In this document: one piece after another, positions 1 to 7,836 of the stretch
Layout: each line of letters starts with the position of its first letter
Numbering within the stretch: the first letter of the stretch is position 1
Notes under the pieces: generated by a model
The model's database searches: none
The model's input: only the letters and a program-made list of their open reading frames with translations
What the model was told of the DNA's origin: nothing
Source of the DNA: Stenotrophomonas panacihumi
GTDB lineage: Bacteria > Pseudomonadota > Gammaproteobacteria > Xanthomonadales > Xanthomonadaceae
Assembly: GCF_001431645.1 (NCBI RefSeq)
Contig: NZ_LLXU01000050.1
Location: 58,350 to 122,349, forward strand
DNA: 64,000 nt
Reading direction: 5' to 3'
Program-made: the position numbers and the translations under genes

Positions 1-2
1 AG

Positions 3-26
3 ACCGCAGCGAAGCAGGGCAGCTGA
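3..26 (+). CDS. 3' end of an upstream gene, possibly a bufferin precursor (partial)
   Basis: Only the last codons are inside the window; they read TAAKQGS followed by TGA. The reading frame is inferred from position: the stop lies 45 bases before a DUF692 gene that is followed by DUF2063 and DoxX genes. In bufferin operons the small DUF2282 precursor BufA sits immediately upstream of these genes, and DUF2282 proteins often end in a short Lys/Ala/Gly-rich tail. The seven residues cannot prove the family, so this is a context call. Confidence 0.35.
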   Translation, partial: TAAKQGS

Positions 27-37
27 TCCACCGACGA

Positions 38-61
38 CCCGGCCCGCGCCTGCGGGCCGGG
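38..61 (+). promoter_or_regulatory. Intergenic GC hairpin between precursor and DUF692 gene
   Basis: A perfect 10-bp stem (CCCGGCCCGC at 38-47, loop 48-51, complement at 52-61) fills the gap between the upstream stop codon and the Shine-Dalgarno sequence GGGGGAG of the DUF692 gene. There is no T-run, so it is not a classical terminator. In operons where a small peptide must be made in excess over its enzyme, such hairpins commonly cause partial termination or protect the 3' end of the peptide mRNA; that role here is inferred. Confidence 0.5.
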
Positions 62-71
62 GGAGTACGCC

Positions 72-917
72 ATGACGACCCCATTGAAAGGCTTCGGGCT
101 GGGCCTGCGCGCCCAGCACTACGAAGCATTGCTGGCCGGCCACGCCGACGTGGACTGGCTGGAGATCATCAGCGAGAACTACATGGTGCGCGGCGGGCGG
201 CCGCTGTACATGCTCGATCGCATCGCCGAGCGCTATCCCGTGGTGATGCATGGCGTGTCGCTCGATATCGGCGGCCGCGATCCGCTGGATCGCGACTACC
301 TGCGCGCGCTGTCCGCGCTGGCGCGGCGCGTGCGCCCGCATCGCATTTCCGACCACCTGTGCTGGACGCGCCATGAAGGCGTGCAGATGCACGACCTGCT
401 GCCGCTGCCGCAGAACGAGGACACGGTGCGCCACGTCGCCACGCGCGTGCGGCAGGTGCAGGACGTGCTCGGCGGCCAGTTCCTGCTGGAGAACGTGTCC
501 AGCTACTTCCGCCACGCGGACGACACGCTGGACGAAGCGACGTTCCTGGCGGCGATCGTGGCCGAAACCGGGTGTGGCCTGCTGCTCGACGTGAACAATG
601 TCTACGTCAACGCGCACAACCATGGCTTCGACGCACACGCCTTCCTTCGCCGGCTTCCGGCGCAGGCGGTCTTGCAGATCCACCTGGCCGGCCACGCCCA
701 GGACGCGCTGGGGAGCGGCCTGCTGGTGGACACGCACGACGCACCGGTCTGCGAGGGCGTGTGGTCCCTCTATGCCGATGCGCTGCAGCTTTTCGGCGAA
801 GTGCCGTCGATGATCGAACGCGACGACGACATCCCGCCGCTGGAGATCCTCGTGGCGGAACTGGATGTCGCGCGGCGCGTGGCGGCGGATGCGCTGCAGC
901 CGGCGAGGGCGGCATGA
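72..917 (+). CDS. bufB: DUF692 (UPF0276) multinuclear iron enzyme, BufB-type
   Basis: This 281-residue cytoplasmic protein is a complete DUF692 family member, a TIM-barrel iron enzyme related to MbnB and TglH that modifies cysteines of ribosomal peptides. Likely metal ligands are visible in family order: His60 (VMHGVSLDIG), His95 (SDHLCW), Glu140-Asn141 (LENVSSY), Asp173 and Asn176 (LLDVNNVYVN), His204 and His208 (QIHLAGH), Asp220/His222 and Glu249 (MIERDDDIP). In bufferin clusters BufB converts precursor cysteines to heterocycles that bind copper. A GGGGGAG site precedes the ATG, and the gene overlaps the DUF2063 gene by ATGA, implying translational coupling. The family is certain; the bufferin assignment rests on the DUF692-DUF2063-DoxX order. 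Confidence 0.9.
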   Translation: MTTPLKGFGLGLRAQHYEALLAGHADVDWLEIISENYMVRGGRPLYMLDRIAERYPVVMHGVSLDIGGRDPLDRDYLRALSALARRVRPHRISDHLCWTRHEGVQMHDLLPLPQNEDTVRHVATRVRQVQDVLGGQFLLENVSSYFRHADDTLDEATFLAAIVAETGCGLLLDVNNVYVNAHNHGFDAHAFLRRLPAQAVLQIHLAGHAQDALGSGLLVDTHDAPVCEGVWSLYADALQLFGEVPSMIERDDDIPPLEILVAELDVARRVAADALQPARAA

Positions 918-1702
918 ACGCCGCCCTTCACCAGGCGACATTGCAGGCCTGGCTGCTGCACGCGACACCGGGCATGCAGCCGCGCATCGCCGGCCAGGAT
1001 GCGGCCGATCGCGCGCATCGCCTGCGCATCTATGCCGATGCGTATCGCATGCGCCTGCTGCAGGTGTTGGCCGAGGACTATCCGGCGCTGCATGCATCAC
1101 TCGGCGCGGCAGTGTTCGAACGCCTGTGCTTGCGCTATCTGCACGCGCATCCTTCGCGCCATCCGTCGGTGCGCTGGTTCGGCGCCGGACTGGCCGACTG
1201 GCTGCGCGACGCCGGCCAGCCGGACGCGCGCGTGGCGTTGGCACGCTTCGAATGGGCGCAGGGCGAACTGTTCGACGCCCCTGACGTTTCGCCCTGCGAC
1301 GAATCCGCGTTGCAGCAACTTCCCGCCGACGCATGGCCTTCGCTGCGAATGACGCTCACCCCCGCGCTGCGGTTGCTGGACGACGTGGGCAACGCGCCGG
1401 ATCGCGCCGCCGCCGTGGCCGAGGGCCATCCGCCGGCACGATGGCGCCGCCGCCGCGCGACCTGGCTCCTGTGGCGACAGCACTTCGACGTGCACTGGCG
1501 CGCATTGCCCGCCGATGAAGCACGCGCGCTGGCCAGCGTTGCCGAAGGTGCCCCGTTCGCCGAGTGGTGCGGCGAACTGGCCGGCCCGCAGCCTGCCTGG
1601 CGCGCGGCCGGCCTGCTGAAGCGCTGGCTGGCCGACGGCCTCATCGCCGGCATCCACGCCGGCGTGCCGGCACAAGACCCCTCCCTTTCCGATTCCCCTT
1701 GA
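914..1702 (+). CDS. bufC: DUF2063 partner protein of the DUF692 enzyme, BufC-type
   Basis: 262 residues. The N-terminal ~95 residues match the DUF2063 'putative DNA-binding' family: a helical RLRIYADAYRMRLLQVLAEDYP stretch (here given in part) followed by a Tyr/Leu-rich helix around residues 60-95. In MbnC/TglI/BufC systems this protein forms a heterodimer with the DUF692 enzyme and presents the precursor peptide, so the old DNA-binding label is probably misleading. The ATG at 914 overlaps the bufB stop (ATGA), which fixes the start; a longer in-frame reading upstream is only bufB shadow. No membrane segment or signal peptide is seen. It likely acts in the cytoplasm with BufB. Confidence 0.85.
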   Translation: MNAALHQATLQAWLLHATPGMQPRIAGQDAADRAHRLRIYADAYRMRLLQVLAEDYPALHASLGAAVFERLCLRYLHAHPSRHPSVRWFGAGLADWLRDAGQPDARVALARFEWAQGELFDAPDVSPCDESALQQLPADAWPSLRMTLTPALRLLDDVGNAPDRAAAVAEGHPPARWRRRRATWLLWRQHFDVHWRALPADEARALASVAEGAPFAEWCGELAGPQPAWRAAGLLKRWLADGLIAGIHAGVPAQDPSLSDSP

Positions 1703-1710
1703 GGCTTCCC

Positions 1711-2202
1711 ATGCGATCCACTCCCCTTCCGCTTCCCGAACGCGTGGTGGCACGCCTGGATGCGCTGTCCTGGTTCGGCCCGCTGCTGGTGCGCTGCGTC
1801 TTCGGCTACTTCTGGCTGGAGACGGGCTGGGCCAAGCTGCACAACCTGGCGTTCTTCAGCAGCCGCTTCGTCGAGTGGGGCATCCCGTGGCCGACGTTCA
1901 ATGCGGCGCTCAGCGCCGGCACGGAATTCGTCGGGGGCTTGCTGATGATCCTGGGGCTCGGCACCCGGCTGGTGATGGTGCCGATGATCTTCAACATGCT
2001 GGTCGCGCTGGCCGTGGTCGTGCTGCCGCAGGTCGGCACGCTGGACGAGTTCGTCGAACTCGACGAAGTGCTCTACGTCGCGGTGTTCGCGTGGTTGCTG
2101 CTGGCCGGCCCCGGCGCGGCCAGCCTCGATGCGTGGATCGCGCGGCGCCGGCTGGCACGCGCGGTGGATCGCGAAGTCGCCTGCCGGCTGGAGAAGGCGT
2201 AG
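1711..2202 (+). CDS. DoxX family membrane protein
   Basis: 163 residues with four predicted hydrophobic segments, about residues 20-40, 68-85, 87-107 and 122-140, and the DoxX signature region around VRCVFGYFWLETGWAKL. It starts 8 bases after the bufC stop and is the last gene of the operon. DoxX-like proteins are frequent in bufferin and other DUF692 operons; their biochemical role is unsettled, with quinone or thiol redox roles proposed for the family. In this context a function in exporting or maturing the copper-binding peptide at the inner membrane is plausible but is inference. The C-terminus is basic and cytoplasmic-looking. Confidence 0.88.
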   Translation: MRSTPLPLPERVVARLDALSWFGPLLVRCVFGYFWLETGWAKLHNLAFFSSRFVEWGIPWPTFNAALSAGTEFVGGLLMILGLGTRLVMVPMIFNMLVALAVVVLPQVGTLDEFVELDEVLYVAVFAWLLLAGPGAASLDAWIARRRLARAVDREVACRLEKA

Positions 2203-2205
2203 GAC

Positions 2206-2230
2206 GGGAGGCCGGCATGGCCAGCCTCCC
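2206..2230. terminator. Hairpin between convergent genes (DoxX / AIM24)
   Basis: GGGAGGC at 2206-2212 pairs with GCCTCCC at 2224-2230, and a further 3-bp inner stem closes an ATG loop after one mismatch. It occupies the short gap between two convergent genes and is therefore placed to stop transcription from either side, although no T-run follows on either strand. Confidence 0.4.
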
Positions 2231-2238
2231 GCGCAAGC

Positions 2239-3249
2239 TCAGAAGGTGTTGTCGCCGTCGAGGATGCGGCCCAGCCCGCCGAGCACGGAGCCTTCGCCGC
2301 GCGCCTGGCCACCGGCCTGCGGTGCGGCCTGCAGCATGCGCCCGGCCAGGCGCGAGAACGGCAGCGATTGCAGCCACACCTTGCCCGGGCCGGTCAGCGT
2401 GGCGAGGAACACGCCTTCGCCGCCGAAGAACATGCTCTTCAGGCCGGCCACGCGGCGCACGTCCATGTCGATGCTGCCGTGGTAGGCCACCACGCAACCG
2501 GTATCCACATCGAGGCGCTCGCCGGCGGCCAGTTCGCGCTCCACCACCGTGCCGCCGGCATGCACGAACACCCAGCCGTCGCCTTCCAGCTTCTGCATGA
2601 TGAAGCCCTCGCCGCCGAACAGGCCGGTGAGGATCTTGCGCTGGAACGCGATGCCCAGCGAGACACCGCGCGCACCGGCCAGGAAGCTGTCCTTCTGGCA
2701 GATCAGCCGGCCGCCGTGGTCGGAGAGTTTCATCGCCAGTACCGTGCCGGGATACGGCGCGGCGAAAGCGACCTTGGCCTTGCCGGTGCCCGAATGCGTA
2801 TAGACCGTGGTGAACAGGCTTTCGCCGGTGACCACGCGCCGGCCGGCCGCGAACAGCTTGTCCATCAAGCCGCCGCCCTGGCCGCTGTGCGAGCCGTCGC
2901 CGAACACCGTATCCATCTGCACGGCGGCGTCCTTGTACATCAGCGCACCGGCCTCGGCCACGGCGCTTTCGCCCGGGTCCAGTTCCACTTCGACGAACTG
3001 CATGTCGTTGCCGATGATGTGGAAGTCGATGTCATCGGCACGCCCACCCCCGGGCAGCGGCGGTGGCGGTGCGACGCCGGGGCCGCCGCTGGACAGCTCG
3101 GCCAGGCTGGCGGCCGGTTTCCAGCCTTCCAGGCCTTCTCGCCATGCCATCGCGTTCGGCGTGCTGCGGACGAACTGCCGGGCGGCGGTGTCGTCCATCG
3201 GGCCGACCCGGTCCGAACGGCCGGGAATATGGAAATACCACTGCGCCAT
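2239..3249 (-). CDS. GYF_2 plus AIM24 (TIGR00266) domain protein
   Basis: 336 residues. Residues 1-50 form a GYF_2-type domain (WYFHIPGRSDRVGPMD), a small module thought to bind proline-rich or membrane partners. After a Gly/Pro-rich linker (GVAPPPPLPGGG, around 58-70) comes a TIGR00266/AIM24 beta-helix domain, about residues 75-300, with the usual Gly-rich turns (GLFGGEGFIMQKLEGDGWVF in part, and FFGGEGVFLATLTGPG). Bacterial AIM24-like proteins form trimers or shells and are linked to membrane stress; the precise role is unknown. A strong AGGAGG lies 7 bases before the ATG. It is divergent from the TonB receptor gene, with ~210 bases between the two starts. Confidence 0.85.
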   Translation of the reverse strand: MAQWYFHIPGRSDRVGPMDDTAARQFVRSTPNAMAWREGLEGWKPAASLAELSSGGPGVAPPPPLPGGGRADDIDFHIIGNDMQFVEVELDPGESAVAEAGALMYKDAAVQMDTVFGDGSHSGQGGGLMDKLFAAGRRVVTGESLFTTVYTHSGTGKAKVAFAAPYPGTVLAMKLSDHGGRLICQKDSFLAGARGVSLGIAFQRKILTGLFGGEGFIMQKLEGDGWVFVHAGGTVVERELAAGERLDVDTGCVVAYHGSIDMDVRRVAGLKSMFFGGEGVFLATLTGPGKVWLQSLPFSRLAGRMLQAAPQAGGQARGEGSVLGGLGRILDGDNTF

Positions 3250-3463
3250 GGGAAATCCTCCTGATGGATGGGCGAGTCTATGTTGCCCGCCATGGCGGCG
3301 GTCACCTGCCGCAGGTCATGCGGCGGCGAGCGCGCGGGACCTCGTTCAGATTTGCCGGTCGCGACGGGCAGTGTCACCCTTTGCGATGTCGTGTGCTGTA
3401 TTGCAACATTTCCGTGCTAGGCGGCCTGTCGCCGCTAGTCCACCACCCGAGAGAGCCTTCGCC

Positions 3464-5761
3464 ATGTCCCTGACCCGTGTCCGCGGCCGATTGCCGGCCG
3501 TGCATCCGCTTGTCATCGCCCTTGCCACCCTGCTGCCCGCCGCCCAGGCCTTCGCCCAGGAACCGGCAGCCCCCTCCGAAGGCGCCAAGGCGCCGGCCGT
3601 GCTGGATACGTTGCAGGTCACCGCGCAGCGCCGCGTCGAAAACGCGAAGGACGTGCCGGTCTCGATCACCACGGTCAGCGGCGAGAAGCTCGATGTCCTC
3701 GGCTCGGCCGGCGACGACATCCGCTTCCTCTCCTCGCGCCTGCCCAGCCTGAACATCGAATCGTCCTACGGCCGCGCGTTCCCGCGCTTCTACATCCGCG
3801 GCCTGGGCAATACCGATTTCGACCTCAATGCCTCCCAGCCGGTATCGCTCGTATACGACGACGTCGTGCAGGAAAGCCCGCTGCTGAAGGGCTTCCCGGT
3901 GTTCGACCTGGCCGGCATCGAGTTGCTGCGCGGCCCGCAGGGCACGCTGTTCGGCCGCAACACCCCGGCCGGCGTGGTCAAGTTCGATTCCGCGCGCCCC
4001 TCGCAGGACGCCGACGGCTACGTGAAGCTCTCCTACGGCACCTATGACACCTGGAATTTCCAGGGCGCGTACGGCGGCCCGCTGACCAGCCGCTGGTCGG
4101 CCCGCGTCTCGGCGCTGTACCAGCGTCGCGACGACTGGGTGACCAACACCCACGATGGCCCCAACGACGGCTTCGAAGGCTACGACGAAGCCGCCGGCCG
4201 CGTGCAGTTCCTGTATGAAGGCGATGACTTCGAGGCGCTGTTCAACCTGCACAAGCGCAAGCTCAACGGCACCGCGCGCCTGTTCCGCGCCAACATCATC
4301 CAGAAGGGCAGCAACGCGCTGGTCACCGATTTCGACCGCGATGAAGTGGCCAACGACGGCGTCAACTTCTCCGACCTGGAAACCTGGGGCGGCAGCGCCC
4401 GCCTGAAGTGGAACCTTGGCCAGGTCACGGCGTACTCGATCACCGGCTACGAGACCGCCGAGTCGCTCAACCGCGGCGACATCGACGGCGGCTACGGCGC
4501 CAGCTTCCTCGGCCCGGGCAACTACGGCCCCGGCGAGATTCCCTTCGCGTCCGAGTCGGCCGACGGCCTGCCGGACCACCGCCAGTGGACGCAGGAATTC
4601 CGCGTCGAATCCAACGAGTGGGGCCGCTTCGACTGGCAGGCCGGCCTGTTCTACTTCGATGAAGACGTCACCATCGACAGCTTCAACTATGACTCGCTGA
4701 CGCCGGGCAACCCGCAGGCCGGCCACGCCGTGCAGCAGCAGCGCAACAAGGCATGGGCGGCGTTCGTCTCCGGCGATTTCGACGTCACCGACCGCTTCAA
4801 GCTGCGCGGCGGCCTGCGCTATACGCAGGACAAGAAGGACTTTAGCGCCAGCGTGCTGGAAGCGGCCCCGTTCGGCGCGCCGGTCGGCGGCCCGTACGTG
4901 GTGCATACCGACGTCGACGACGTCAGCTGGGACCTCAGCGGCACCTACACGCTCACCCCGGACGTGAACGTTTACGGGCGCGTCGCCAAGGGTTTCCGTG
5001 CGCCCTCGATCCAGGGCCGCCTGCTGTTCGCCGCGGCCACCGCGCCGAATGGCGGCGTGTCCACCGCCGATTCGGAAAAGGTCATCTCCTACGAAATCGG
5101 CCTCAAGGCCGACCTGTTCGAGAAGCGCGCGCGCCTGGGCTTCGACATCTTCCGTTACGACGTCGATGGCCAGCAGCTGATCGCCGTGGGCGGCGCCTCC
5201 AACACGGCCACGCTGCTCAATGCCGACAAGACCATCGGCCAGGGCGCCGAGCTGGACTTCGAGGCCTACCTCACCGACAACCTGCTGGTGACGCTGGGCA
5301 GCAGCTACAACGACACCGAGATCAAGGACCCGAACCTGGCGGTGGCGGTGTGCGGCGGCGGCTGCACGATCACCGACCCGACCACGGTGATCAATGGCGG
5401 CACCTACGCGCTGGTCAACGGCAACCCGCTGCCGCAGGCGCCGAAGTGGATCCACAACGTCACCGCGCGCGTGGGCTTCCCGATGGCCAATGGCGACGAG
5501 CTCTACGTCTACACCGACTGGGCGTATCGCAGCGCGGTGAACTTCTTCCTGTACGAGTCGCCGGAGTTCCGCAGCCGCAGCTCGCTGGAGGGTGGCCTGC
5601 GCGTGGGCTACAACTGGGGCTACGGCCTGTACGACGTCGCGGTGTTCGGCCGCAACCTGACCGACCAGACCCGCGTCGTCGGTGCGATCGACTTCAACAA
5701 CCTCACCGGCTTCCTCAACGAGCCGCGTACCTTCGGCGTGGAGTTCACGGCGAAGTTCTAA
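3464..5761 (+). CDS. TonB-dependent outer-membrane receptor
   Basis: 765 residues with a Sec signal peptide (cleavage after AQAFA, about residue 31) and a TonB box-like segment LDTLQVTAQRR. A plug domain follows, with IRGLGNTDFD and IELLRGPQGTLFGRNTPAGV typical of TonB receptors, then a 22-strand barrel ending in aromatic FTAKF. It imports a scarce ligand (siderophore, vitamin or glycan fragment) across the outer membrane using TonB energy. One predicted extracellular loop holds a closely spaced CGGGC pair. No regulator or substrate gene adjoins, so the ligand is unknown. The ATG at 3464 was chosen because it begins the signal peptide; the long upstream open frame overlaps the AIM24 gene antisense and is not real. 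Confidence 0.93.
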   Translation: MSLTRVRGRLPAVHPLVIALATLLPAAQAFAQEPAAPSEGAKAPAVLDTLQVTAQRRVENAKDVPVSITTVSGEKLDVLGSAGDDIRFLSSRLPSLNIESSYGRAFPRFYIRGLGNTDFDLNASQPVSLVYDDVVQESPLLKGFPVFDLAGIELLRGPQGTLFGRNTPAGVVKFDSARPSQDADGYVKLSYGTYDTWNFQGAYGGPLTSRWSARVSALYQRRDDWVTNTHDGPNDGFEGYDEAAGRVQFLYEGDDFEALFNLHKRKLNGTARLFRANIIQKGSNALVTDFDRDEVANDGVNFSDLETWGGSARLKWNLGQVTAYSITGYETAESLNRGDIDGGYGASFLGPGNYGPGEIPFASESADGLPDHRQWTQEFRVESNEWGRFDWQAGLFYFDEDVTIDSFNYDSLTPGNPQAGHAVQQQRNKAWAAFVSGDFDVTDRFKLRGGLRYTQDKKDFSASVLEAAPFGAPVGGPYVVHTDVDDVSWDLSGTYTLTPDVNVYGRVAKGFRAPSIQGRLLFAAATAPNGGVSTADSEKVISYEIGLKADLFEKRARLGFDIFRYDVDGQQLIAVGGASNTATLLNADKTIGQGAELDFEAYLTDNLLVTLGSSYNDTEIKDPNLAVAVCGGGCTITDPTTVINGGTYALVNGNPLPQAPKWIHNVTARVGFPMANGDELYVYTDWAYRSAVNFFLYESPEFRSRSSLEGGLRVGYNWGYGLYDVAVFGRNLTDQTRVVGAIDFNNLTGFLNEPRTFGVEFTAKF

Positions 5762-5773
5762 GGCAGTACCTGC

Positions 5774-5799
5774 CCGCGGCGCCTTCGATGGCGCCGCGG
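5774..5799. terminator. Hairpin between convergent genes (TonB receptor / chitinase)
   Basis: A perfect 10-bp GC stem (CCGCGGCGCC at 5774-5783, loop TTCGAT, complement at 5790-5799) fills the 49-base gap between the convergent receptor and glycosidase genes. It lacks a T-run; a bidirectional transcription block is the likely role. Confidence 0.45.
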
Positions 5800-5810
5800 C
5801 GCAGCGCGGC

Positions 5811-6929
5811 TCACGGCTGCGGCGCGCGGCCCTGCGAGAGCACGTCGAGCAGCTGCTCGTCGCGGTCCTGGCGGTATTCCCAATACATCACGCCCCCCAA
5901 CCCCTTGCGCTTCACGTAATCGATCTTCGCGCGCAGCGATTGCGGGTCGTCGTAGCTGATGAACTGGTGGGTGGTGGCATTCCACAGCCACGGGGCCTGG
6001 GCCTTCGCATCCCAGTGCCGCGTCCACGCCTTCTGCTTCAGCGGGCCTTCGGCGATCTCGCGCCAGGAGATGAAGCCGCCGTCGCTGTGGAATTTCTGCA
6101 GCAGCCCGTCATCGGTGGCGTCCACGTCGCCGAAGCGACGGCCATAGAACGCCACGCCCAGGTGGATCTTGTCGGCCGGCACGCCGGCGGCGAGGTATTC
6201 GTCCACCGCGGCCTGCGCGTTGCGCGCACCGGCGGGGGCGCCGGGCGTGGGCGCCAGCCCGGCGTGGTGGCCGGTGGTGGGCGTCAGGCTGCCATGGAAG
6301 TCGTAGGTCATCAGGTTGATCCAGTCCAGCGACCGCGCGATGCGCGCCAGTTCCAGGCCCTGCGCGAACTCGCCTTCGGCCGCGGCGATGGTCAACAGGT
6401 AATGGCGGCCGTTCCGCTGCTTGCCCTCGGCATCCAGACGCTGGCGCAGCGATTCCAGCATCAGCGTGAAATTGCGCCGGTCCGCTGGATCGTGGCTGAT
6501 GCCCGGGCCGGGCAGGGTCGGATACTCCCAGTCGATGTCCAGGCCATCGAGGTCGTACTGCCGCAGCAGGGCCATCGCGCTATCGGCGAATACCTTGCGG
6601 GCGGCCTCGTCGGCGACCGCCTCGGAGAAGTGGCCCGCGCCCCAGCCGCCGATGGACAGCACGATCCGCAGCGAAGGCTGGCGCGCACGCAGCGCGACCA
6701 GGGCGCGCAGGTTGGCCGGCGCGGTCGTGCCCGGCAGGAAGACGTGGTGCGCCTCGTCCACCTGCGCGAAGGCGAAATTCACCACGTCGAGCTTGCCCGG
6801 CGAGATCGCCGGCGCCTGCGGTGCATCCACCACGTAGCCGACGATGCGATACGGCGCGGCCTGGGCGGCGGGCATGCCCGCGAGCAGCAGGGCGGGAAGC
6901 AACCATCGGCCCACCGCGCCCCAGCTCAC
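5811..6929 (-). CDS. Secreted GH18 glycoside hydrolase (chitinase-like)
   Basis: 372 residues starting at GTG 6929, which overlaps the phosphatase stop by GTGA. A signal peptide runs to about residue 24 (LLLAGMPAAQA). The GH18 barrel shows SIGG at 92-95 and the catalytic DGLDIDWE at 128-135 with the acid Glu135, all residues of DxxDxDxE intact, then MTYDFHG and a C-terminal MYWEY. GH18 enzymes hydrolyse beta-1,4 GlcNAc polymers by substrate-assisted catalysis; chitin or chitooligosaccharide is the expected substrate in the periplasm or outside. There is no chitin-binding module, so action on soluble oligomers or non-chitin glycans is possible. The longer open frame upstream runs antisense through other coding sequence and is rejected. 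Confidence 0.9.
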   Translation of the reverse strand: MSWGAVGRWLLPALLLAGMPAAQAAPYRIVGYVVDAPQAPAISPGKLDVVNFAFAQVDEAHHVFLPGTTAPANLRALVALRARQPSLRIVLSIGGWGAGHFSEAVADEAARKVFADSAMALLRQYDLDGLDIDWEYPTLPGPGISHDPADRRNFTLMLESLRQRLDAEGKQRNGRHYLLTIAAAEGEFAQGLELARIARSLDWINLMTYDFHGSLTPTTGHHAGLAPTPGAPAGARNAQAAVDEYLAAGVPADKIHLGVAFYGRRFGDVDATDDGLLQKFHSDGGFISWREIAEGPLKQKAWTRHWDAKAQAPWLWNATTHQFISYDDPQSLRAKIDYVKRKGLGGVMYWEYRQDRDEQLLDVLSQGRAPQP

Positions 6930-7765
6930 AGCGCGCTCTCCGGGCGGACCTGCAGGCGCTGCGCCTGTGCAGCGCAGTCCTCGGCCGGCTTCAGGCCGGC
7001 CGCGCGTGCCGCCGCGACTTCGCCGCGCGCGGCGTCGAGGTCGGCACGGAACGCCGCGTTGTCGTGCAGCCGCGCCACGGCGGCGGCGCCCATGTGGCGG
7101 CCTTCGAGGATGTCGCTCTGCCAATGCACGTTGCACACCAACCGGCTCTCGGCGTAGTTGCGGCCGCGATCGAGCAGGTCGTCGGCGCGGTCCGGGGCTA
7201 CTTCGGTGAGGATCAGCGCCCACGCCCAGCCGATGGCGCTGTGGCCGGAAGGATAGGAGCCGTTGTCACGCAGCCCGTCTTCGTCTTCGGGCGTGCAGGT
7301 CGGTTCGCCGTTGACCATGAAAGGCCGCGCGCGCTGGTAGTGGTTCTTGGCGGCCTTGGTCGCGGCGCTGGCATCGATGCGGCTGCGTTCGAGCAGGGCG
7401 TACAGGTGCGGGGTGCGCTGCGCGTCGACCGGCACGCCGAGTGCGCAGGCGAACTGGCGGGCACCGGACGGGAACGACAGGTCGGCGTCCTCGGTGGCCT
7501 GCGTGAAGCGCGGCGTGTCGCGCAAGGCCAGGGCCTGCCTGGACACCGCTTCGTCCAGCGCCATCCCCGGCGACCCGGCCGCCGGCGGCGGCGGCACCAG
7601 CCGCAGGCTGTCCGGCGCGTCGGCCTTGTCGAGGTAGCCGACGGCCTTGGCCGGCCTGGACGGCGCGTCGTCGCGTGGCGTGCCGGGGACGCTGCAAGCG
7701 CCCAGCATCAGCGCGAGAAGGACAGCGACGCTGGCGCGGCGCGACGCGGTGTTGCCGAAAGACAT
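6926..7765 (-). CDS. Class A acid phosphatase (PAP2 superfamily) lipoprotein
   Basis: 279 residues. The N-terminus is a lipoprotein signal ending in LGAC with Cys24. The full vanadium-haloperoxidase-like phosphatase signature is present: Lys140...Arg147-Pro148 (KNHYQRARP), Pro-Ser-Gly-His at 172-175, and Ser207-Arg208...His214...Asp218 (SRLVCNVHWQSD). Class A enzymes such as PhoN dephosphorylate many organic phosphomonoesters in the periplasm. The ATG at 7765 is preferred over one five codons upstream because GAGGTAGG lies just before it. The gene is co-transcribed with the GH18 gene (4-base overlap), suggesting joint scavenging of extracellular polymers and phosphate. Confidence 0.92.
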   Translation of the reverse strand: MSFGNTASRRASVAVLLALMLGACSVPGTPRDDAPSRPAKAVGYLDKADAPDSLRLVPPPPAAGSPGMALDEAVSRQALALRDTPRFTQATEDADLSFPSGARQFACALGVPVDAQRTPHLYALLERSRIDASAATKAAKNHYQRARPFMVNGEPTCTPEDEDGLRDNGSYPSGHSAIGWAWALILTEVAPDRADDLLDRGRNYAESRLVCNVHWQSDILEGRHMGAAAVARLHDNAAFRADLDAARGEVAAARAAGLKPAEDCAAQAQRLQVRPESAL

Positions 7766-7836
7766 GCCTACCTCTTCCATCGATACATCGGGCGCCAGAG
7801 TCTAATCGCTGGCGCCTGCCGGGGCGCGTGCCGACC

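Noticed and set aside
3374..5455. A 693-codon open frame on the minus strand
   Set aside because: It is antisense to the TonB-dependent receptor, which has a full set of family motifs.
6930..7223. An N-terminal extension of the GH18 protein
   Set aside because: The extra residues are antisense-type sequence over the phosphatase gene, and a GTG at 6929 begins a proper signal peptide with a 4-base overlap.
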